64,000 bases of DNA. It comes from Candidatus Planktophila sp. (GTDB lineage Bacteria > Actinomycetota > Actinomycetes > Nanopelagicales > Nanopelagicaceae). Positions 63,419 through 64,000 of the stretch are shown piece after piece. Positions within the stretch are counted from its first letter, which is position 1. Each line of letters begins with the position of its first letter. Location: assembly GCA_003569185.1 (NCBI GenBank), contig BGOJ01000002.1:62001-126000 (forward strand), written 5' to 3'. The notes below the pieces were generated by a model, which saw only the letters and a program-made list of their open reading frames with translations, was not told the origin of the DNA and made no database searches. The position numbers and the translations under genes were made by a program.

Positions 63419-64000
63419 ATGAAGGTGGCAGTTGCCGGCTCAGTCGGTGGCGACCACATCATGAGTTTTGGTGGCAAGTTCACCGATTCACTAGTAGCTG
63501 GCTCATTAGCCAAAGTCTCACTCTCATTCTTGGTGGACACTCTTGAAATCAGGCGTGGTGGGTGTGGTGCAAATATTTCTTTTGGCATGGGCGCCCTTGG
63601 TTTAGATCCAGTTCTAATTGCAGCGGTTGGACGTGACTGGGTTGATTATGAAGCTTGGCTAAAGCGCCATGGCGTTGATACCTCACATGTATTAGTTTCA
63701 GACAAACTTCACACCGCAACTTTTATGGTGACAACTGATACTGAGTTAAATCAAATTGCATCCTTCTTTCCAGGAGCTATGAGTGAGGCGCGCAATATTG
63801 AGTTAGAGCCAATAATGGCAAAGACTGGAAAATTTGATCTTCTAGTTATTTCACCAGATGATCCTGAAGCAATGATGCGCTACTCAGAGATGGCACGAGC
63901 TTTAAAGATTCCAGTTGCTGCAGATCCTTCACAGCAAATGGCAAGAATGGATGGCAAGGAGATTGCCCAGTTAATTGAAGGGGCTAAGTATTTGTTCTTA
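63419..64000 (+). CDS. PfkB family carbohydrate/nucleoside kinase, N-terminal part (cut by window end)
   Basis: Not in the ORF track because it runs off the right edge. The ATG at 63419 gives MKVAVAGSVGGDHIMSFGGKF, the first PfkB strand; GGCGANISFGMGALGLDPVLIAAVG is the family's sugar-binding signature, and DLLVISPDDPEAM and PVAADPSQQMARMDG follow. About 194 residues are visible; the C-terminal ATP-binding motif lies outside. It starts 18 bases after erpA. Adenosine-kinase-like or ribokinase-like substrates are both possible. Confidence 0.88.
   Translation, partial: MKVAVAGSVGGDHIMSFGGKFTDSLVAGSLAKVSLSFLVDTLEIRRGGCGANISFGMGALGLDPVLIAAVGRDWVDYEAWLKRHGVDTSHVLVSDKLHTATFMVTTDTELNQIASFFPGAMSEARNIELEPIMAKTGKFDLLVISPDDPEAMMRYSEMARALKIPVAADPSQQMARMDGKEIAQLIEGAKYLFL

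Noticed and set aside
1-64000. tRNA, rRNA, insertion sequences, prophage, attachment sites
   Set aside because: None recognised in the short intergenic spaces; no transposase or integrase-like product in the ORF track.

Overview
The window looks like a chromosome segment of a streamlined, AT-rich actinobacterium, most probably a freshwater acI-type (Nanopelagicales) planktonic cell. The inference rests on actinobacteria-specific families (SepH/DUF3071, DUF3000, DUF3043, DUF3093, DUF3159, DUF4191, DUF4193), an ino1-padR pair and a TrkA/TrkB-type pair in a low-GC, densely packed sequence where many neighbouring genes overlap by 1-20 bases. The genus cannot be fixed from sequence reading alone. 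No rRNA, tRNA, CRISPR array, insertion sequence or prophage was seen.

Layout: 0-5 kb, topoisomerase IV (parE end, a short parC) with an ABC-F ATPase. 5-9 kb, sepH, suhB and the translation operon rplS-khpA-rimM-trmD. 9-13 kb, DUF genes, thioesterase, dut, two Trk NAD-binding proteins and an RNA methyltransferase. 13.8-24.5 kb, acnA, dxs, fadB/fadA-like beta-oxidation genes, an FTR1 iron permease, rnd and DUF3000. 24.6-35.5 kb, a transporter, a RibD-like reductase, NlpC/P60 hydrolase, GT4 mannosyltransferase-like gene, a minimal two-component pair, fadD, SRPBCC, ROK glucokinase, a hydrolase fused to a membrane tail, plsC and a RecB/Cas4-like nuclease. 35.6-42.5 kb, LysE, padR-ino1, small unknowns, crotonase, SDR, and a divergent NiCoT/CopC metal pair around a Fur-family-like operator. 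42.5-45.2 kb, a wrecked MFS gene and a twice-frameshifted glnA. 45.4-58 kb, RDD, DUF4191, lipA-lipB, MMPL, redox enzymes, sucB, lpd, pepA. 58-64 kb, gcvT, a cobalamin-riboswitch operon, aldo/keto reductase, DUF3043, nadA, erpA and the start of a PfkB kinase.

Functional links: lipB and lipA make the lipoyl group that sucB carries and lpd reoxidises; gcvT belongs to the other lipoate-dependent pathway (glycine cleavage). ino1 supplies inositol phosphate, suhB may dephosphorylate it, and the GT4 gene resembles phosphatidylinositol mannosyltransferases. fadD, fadA, fadB and the crotonase form a fatty-acid degradation set.

The most interesting item is a two-gene operon on the minus strand (59276-59973) behind a well-formed cobalamin riboswitch: a membrane-anchored DUF4430 (transcobalamin-C-terminal-like) protein and a 53-residue one-helix protein absent from the ORF track. 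Neither is a known B12 gene. A second result concerns quality: at least thirteen frame changes occur, eight of them packed into about 1.7 kb (42.58-44.25 kb). Most of those that can be resolved sit in short homopolymers, so sequence error must be excluded before calling gene decay.
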